Positions 30,180 to 34,499 of a DNA stretch of 34,499 nt are shown here, in pieces. The notes beneath the pieces were generated by a model. That model made no database searches, was not told the DNA's origin, and was given only the letters and a program-made list of their open reading frames with translations. Positions within the stretch are counted from its first letter, which is position 1. Each line of letters starts with the position of its first letter. This DNA is from Elysia marginata (Eukaryota; Mollusca; Gastropoda; Plakobranchidae). The stretch spans positions 78,592 through 113,090 of the forward strand of contig BMAT01004921.1 of assembly GCA_019649035.1 (NCBI GenBank). Direction: 5' to 3'. A program made the position numbers and the translations under genes.

Positions 30180-30520
30180 ACCCAACATTTTGATCTCTGT
30201 ATGTAAATATGAAGCTCGATAGATTTCATCGCTGTCAGCAACAAATCCTAACGTGTACGCTATTACAAGCAATCCACGCGAGGCGGCACTCACGCCACCG
30301 TCCAACCGATACTGTAAGCGGACACGTCGCCTTTCTCGAGTTTCCCCGAACAAGATGGATTTATAGAAACACTCGATTCTCTCTCTGGAGAACGCGGACG
30401 TGACTGATCTTCCTGAAATCTCGTATGTGTCAAAAAGAAATAAGATGTCGAGTGAGTTTGTTGCCGTCATGCCATGCAACAAAGAAATATATATGATAAT
30501 TACACCATAAAGCATAATGC
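30180..30520. other. Higher-complexity island with open frames on both strands
   Basis: A - strand frame of 117 codons (30515-30162; MLYGVIIIYISLLHGM...) and a + strand frame of 64 codons overlap. The - strand peptide has a hydrophobic start that could mimic a signal anchor and then turns charged (SRERIECFYKS, GETRERRRVRLQYR). The interval is richer in GC and CpG than its flanks and repeat-free. Without a recognised domain or splice pair I cannot choose between a small gene, an exon and a conserved non-coding element. Confidence 0.18.
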
Positions 30521-32366
30521 TGGTAATAAGACAAGAACACGTAAAATTTGATAGGTGTTTGCTCCTTACTAATCAGACTTTACAACCCATGTTTCAGAAT
30601 TGCTCCTTCAATTTGCTATTCACTGGAATCATCAGAATTAATGATAATGTGTGTATGTGTGTGAGTGTACGCAACAAATCAATTCTAACAGACTTTTTGT
30701 CATTAACTGAAGCAAGGCTTGTCGCACTGAATAGGTTTATGAGAATTCTTCCTGAAATAGTAGAACTTTTCATAGATGTCACGTCCGCTGTGTTTTGACC
30801 AACACTATGTGCGTGTCATAACCAATGAGACTTGCTATCTTCATCCTCAAACATAGCCTTGGTTATCTTCAATCTAAACAAGTGGTATTAATATTGACAT
30901 CAATATAAAAAACTAGAAAATCTAAACTAAGCTTGGCAAAAAAGACAGGAAGCTTCACAAGGCAATAGCTAAGAGATATACTGAGAACACCAGGCAAAGT
31001 AAAGTACATAGTCCTAAAATGAATTCAGTTACTATTTAAAACAACTTAGCTCACATTTTGTGTGTATCAAAATAGAAGAGATAGTAGATAATCAGGTACC
31101 TTTTGAAGTTTGCAGCTTTGAAGTAAAAGACTTTTTATGTGCAGTAAGCAAAAATACTTTAAACAACAAAAAGAATGATTATTTTTATTTAATAGCGATC
31201 ATTAGAGCGGAAAATAAGCTTATCTTTTAACTGCACTTTTTTTGTTCTCTAGTAAGCTTCAAAACGAACATGGCTTGTATTCTGTTCTTGTTGACCTAAA
31301 ACTGAATTCACTTTTTTTTCCGGTGTATCTGTTTCCAATCTAGTGCTCTTGTTCGTCGAATCCACGGCCGAATCGTTCAACTATTATTTAATGACCTTCT
31401 ATAGCACATGTTTGTAACTAATGTGAAGATCAGTAGTTCATAAGCTCTAGTTGTGCTGAAGTTTGACGCTCGTGCTTTTAGGTCATATTGACTGGAAAAA
31501 AATAAGTTGAATTATAGACACCCAATTTTATACCTAGTTCTTTTCTTGCATACTTATACATTATTACATACATGAGAGTATTTGTTGATAATACATCGTT
31601 TTTGAAAGTAATATAATTATAATGAACTTATTCCCAAGTCAAACTGTACCTACATAACAAACAAATAAATCGACCAAAATAGGCTTATGATGTGACAGAT
31701 TTTATTTTTTATAAATCTAACTCCGTTTCTATAACGACATCGCGTACGTTAAAATTAAATTAACTTTTGCTGTTGCTGCATCTAAAATACTTAAAGTATT
31801 AAAATTAATACATTTAAAATAGCCTCTATTCATTCAAAGATTTACATGTAATCTTTTTTTTTAATTCTAAAAAAAATCACACCTTCCTCTGTTCATCTAT
31901 CTGTACTCTTTATCTCTTTGCTTCCTCTAACCCTTTCTTATCGCTTACTGTAGTTTATTCTTCTATCTTCCAATTTTGTCTGTCATACTCTGCCAAATAA
32001 GATAATCATTTATCCAATTACTGTCTGCCTGTAACGTGTGCATGACTTGCTTTATGTTCAGCTAACAAAATCTGGGCAGAGAAAACAAAGTGATCCCACC
32101 ACTCCTCGGTGTATTCTATAAAATATCGAACAAAATCAAATTACAAATCTTTGAAAGAAAGGTGTTTTATACCTTCCATAGCGCTGCATGTCAGTTAATG
32201 CTTTATGGCAAAATCAAATTTGTGCAGAACTAATCAACTCAACAAAAAATATTTAGTATGTCTTGAGCGTTTCACAATATTAAAAGAGTACAAATCAATG
32301 CATTATGTTTTGTCTTTTAAAAACCGAACGCGTTTACTAGTTTATATTGCAAACCTAGTGTTACGA
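30521..32366. other. AT-rich tract, no supported gene
   Basis: Overlapping short frames on both strands at 30517-30798 contradict each other. The remainder is AT-rich without arrays. If the - strand exon at 32367-32655 is real, its 3' UTR lies here, with an AATAAA-type word on - near 31952. Confidence 0.4.
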
Positions 32367-32655
32367 CTAAACGTTCTCTTCTCGTTCGAAGATTGTCGCT
32401 TTCGACATGATTAGTTTGTGTAGGATGTAACTCAAGACTACGAGACCTGATACAAAAAAACTTGTGGCAAACCTCAAGCCAATAAACGTTAAAACCCTCC
32501 AGTTCTTCTCTTTACAATAAGAAATCTTGTGAAATAAGGAAAGGGAAAGCGAATCAATGAATAAATTAATTTGCCTTAATTCCCTGGCTGTAAGACCGTG
32601 ACAAAACAGTATGTGGCGGCGTAACTTGATCTGACGGGACAAGCCTGATAGGGAA
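32367..32655 (-). CDS. Possible terminal coding exon with membrane-helix-like segment
   Basis: On - a pyrimidine-rich tract ending CTTCCCTATCAG|GC is a good acceptor, and the frame then runs about 95 codons to a TAG. The peptide is basic at first, then contains WRVLTFIGLRFATSFFVSGL followed by VVLSYILHKLIM. This is a hydrophobic stretch of about 25 residues bounded by Lys/Arg, like one transmembrane helix, and it ends in a charged tail (FEREENV). The frame has no ATG until close to its end, so it could only be a downstream exon. No family recognised. T-rich DNA can mimic such helices by chance. Confidence 0.2.
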
Positions 32656-32760
32656 GACAGGCGAGAAATCTCAGCGTTCAATATGCAAACTGGCCCGTCA
32701 CCAGAAAGGATAAGTTAATCTGGTGAGCAGATTGAGGCCAAAAGGAATGTCAAACAACGG
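32580..32760. promoter_or_regulatory. GC-richer island with POU- and GATA-like words
   Basis: ATATGCAAAC at 32681-32690 resembles the POU octamer, and GGATAAGTTAATCTGG at about 32707-32722 joins a GATA site to a K50-type homeodomain core (TAATC). The interval overlaps the possible - strand exon start, so either explanation may hold. Confidence 0.25.
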
Positions 32761-33825
32761 TGCTTTCCTATGAGTTTTGATGCCGAATGTATGAGTGTAA
32801 GTTTCTATTAAAGGTATAGCAACCAGCATTGTATTATGCTTACAAATATGAAATATTGCGCTGATAAAAAATTGGTTCGGACATTTGATATCTTTTTGTG
32901 GGCATAAAACTTTTCCCAACAACGTGAAAGAAATTTTCCTGTCTTCTTCATGAAAACAAGATTACTTGAAGTTTTGTCTTTTGCAAAGACGCGGATCCTA
33001 TGCTTATATGCCCAGATGCCTTATAATTCACAGAGAAAATCTCTACATGGCAAAAGAAAACAATTTTATATACTGCACTCCCAGTGGCTTCGTAGTTTGT
33101 AGTAAAATCATCATAGGGCAATCTGGTTAGATTGATGATCATTATTAAGTATCTGAAATGATTTGAAATCACAACTTTTAGCCTCAGTCAGTCCCATAGT
33201 GTTTTAGAAGGTTTCAAATCTTTAATGAAGAGAACCAGTTGTAAAGTATTAGAAAATGGTAAAAAAGAGCTGAAGTATGTGGTCTGAGTTTCTTATATTA
33301 TTTTTAGCTTTATCGTTTGTTTAGATTGGCTTGCCTTGTTCTAGTGCTTTTTTTTCTTCGTTTGTTGATGTAATCATGATTCTCGATCATGAGTGTTTTA
33401 ATCTAAGACTATAAACAAGAATTTTGTTATGTTTCATTGGCTCAGATTATGTTTTCACTAGTATGATGCTGTATCAAAGAAACTGTGGCGTCAAGATTAA
33501 TAAGGACACCTTTATTAACGAAGGGCACAAACTGTCTGCGCAAAGAGAATCGATCGAACATTTAGAGCTTAGTAATCATTTCGGTGTGATTGTTTATTGA
33601 AACGTATGTTAAAAACTGTGTAAAGAAATGTTATCAGTCATCTTTAACTTCGATGACATTGATTTTGTTCTTCTATATACTAGTTTTCTTTTCTGTTATT
33701 CGATCCATATTGCCACCCAAAATACTCTCATCAATTTATCTAATCTCTCTAACCTCCAATCTAGACCGGATCTCTAAACTCATCACACACGCTGTAGGGT
33801 GTCTATTCCAAAAGGACTGGTCATT
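32761..33825. other. AT-rich tract, nothing supported
   Basis: Short - strand frames at 32698-32922 and 32948-33172 show no family. No repeats of note. Confidence 0.45.
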
Positions 33826-33839
33826 TTTTTTCTCTCGTG

Positions 33840-34140
33840 AGATCGTAGTATTCTATAGGAGTGTCACCGGCGGAGAGTCGAGAGCTACACAAAGGGGGAC
33901 TATCAGGAGATCGGCCAAGTCCCCCAGCAAGGGTTCCCATCGGAGTGGTGCCTGGACAGACAAAAACCATCAGGCCCTGATCAATGATCCGCGCCTGGTA
34001 CCCCCGTCACACTGAGAGGCTTCCAACTTCCCCACCCGACGCCCGGTCAGTCACTACTAGCGCTGCCTTTTTGGCAGCTCACTCTCAGTTCACCAATTCA
34101 TGGTAAATAGATCAGGAACACGAAAGGGCTCAGTGCAAAA
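33840..34140. other. Sharp GC-rich island, exon or regulatory element
   Basis: From about 33860 composition changes abruptly to GC-rich for over 200 bases, the strongest shift in the window. A pyrimidine tract (33824-33836) and AG at 33857-33858 make an acceptor-like start. All three + frames are open for roughly 40 codons (one ends in a stop at 33985-33987, another at 34013-34015), so frame alone does not identify a coding exon. The segment also has AACAAAGG-type (ACACAAAGGG) and TGATCAATGATC homeodomain-type words, and a small hairpin GCTGCC-TTTTT-GGCAGC at 34062-34078 nested within CTGAGAG/CTCTCAG (34012-34018 and 34082-34088). Confidence 0.35.
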
Positions 34141-34499
34141 GATCGACTGACACAGAACTCCTATTTGGCAAGTCTAATTCTCAAGACGCATTTGTCTCCA
34201 GGGAATTCTGTATGACAATGATTTATCATTACATGTTGTCGGTTTCTCATATTATGTTGATTTATCTCTCTTTTTGCTACAGCTATGAAATGAAGATCGA
34301 TGATGATTTTGAATTTATGATATTAATCATATCGAAATTTCATATGTAAACTTTTGTTCATTAAAATTGTGTAAAATGTGGTACGAAAAATCCGATACAC
34401 CCAATGTCTTTCAATAAGAAATGCACTCAACATTTTGTGAAACTCGTGCTTCCAGCAATCGAATTTCGCTAAGCCAAAATGTATAGGCACCTTCAAATT
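34141..34499. other. AT-rich right edge, nothing recognised
   Basis: No gene, repeat array or RNA signal seen. Confidence 0.5.

Noticed and set aside
1-34499. Retroviral, LTR, Polinton-like or other virus-like fossils
   Set aside because: No polymerase, capsid, integrase or envelope-like peptide and no long terminal repeats were recognised in any frame.

Overview
This looks like eukaryotic, most likely animal, intergenic or intronic DNA. Base composition is AT-rich, the coding density is close to nil, and there are long (GA)n, (GATA)n/(GACA)n and (CAA)n microsatellites, tRNA-derived SINE-like pieces and metazoan-style promoter motifs. Tandem TCTAGATCTAGATC words (about 4888-5030, also 16330-16345) and TAGGCCTA words (16886-16893, with near copies at about 4266 and 17603) are, in my experience, common in gastropod genomes. 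I therefore lean towards a gastropod mollusc, but this is an inference from word usage, not proof. I found no bacterial-style operon, rRNA, CRISPR array, long transposase or reverse-transcriptase ORF, and no virus-like element.

No protein-coding gene can be named. Most open frames above 60 codons are artefacts of purine repeats read on the other strand (Ser/Leu, Tyr/Leu/Ile runs), or open only from a TTG or GTG codon, which is not a normal eukaryotic start. A few exon-like candidates remain at low confidence: a possible 3'-terminal exon on + (22667-22904) with a strong acceptor and a downstream AATAAA; a possible first coding exon on + (25488-25613) ending in CAG|GTAAGG; a possible terminal exon on - with a membrane-helix-like segment (32367-32655); two ORFs in the first 1.5 kb; and a promoter-like zone at 7660-8260 with opposed splice donors.

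Layout: 198-530 is an eroded purine block. 541-1480 is a higher-complexity island with two ORFs. 2771-4388 is dominated by GA and GATA repeats. 4700-5030 has an exon-like interval on - and a TCTAGATC cluster. 5140-5580 is a GC-richer island. 5771-6022 holds GACA and CAA repeats, and 6274-6322 a precise hairpin. 7660-8260 is promoter-like. 10330-10684 is an island followed by a long GA array. 11190-12740 is purine-rich, then pyrimidine-rich. 13270-13560 is an island. 14559-15514 is an assembly gap (Ns) abutting GA-rich sequence. 16222-16300 is GA; 16850-17100 has YY1/ETS-like motifs and a small ORF. 17513-17560 is a perfect 24-bp tandem duplication. 19070-20060 holds two islands. 20610-21160 is an inverted pair of SINE-like sequences. 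22238-22315 and 23497-23565 are tRNA-like. 25434-25720 is an island with repeated CAGGTAA. 30180-30520, 32580-32760 and 33840-34140 are further islands.

The general picture is of a gene-poor tract in which several islands of 200-900 bp, with normal complexity and raised GC/CpG, stand in AT-rich sequence with long simple repeats. That is the look of conserved regulatory elements, and perhaps a few sparse exons, around a large-intron or developmental gene. Which islands are exons and which are enhancers cannot be decided from one sequence.
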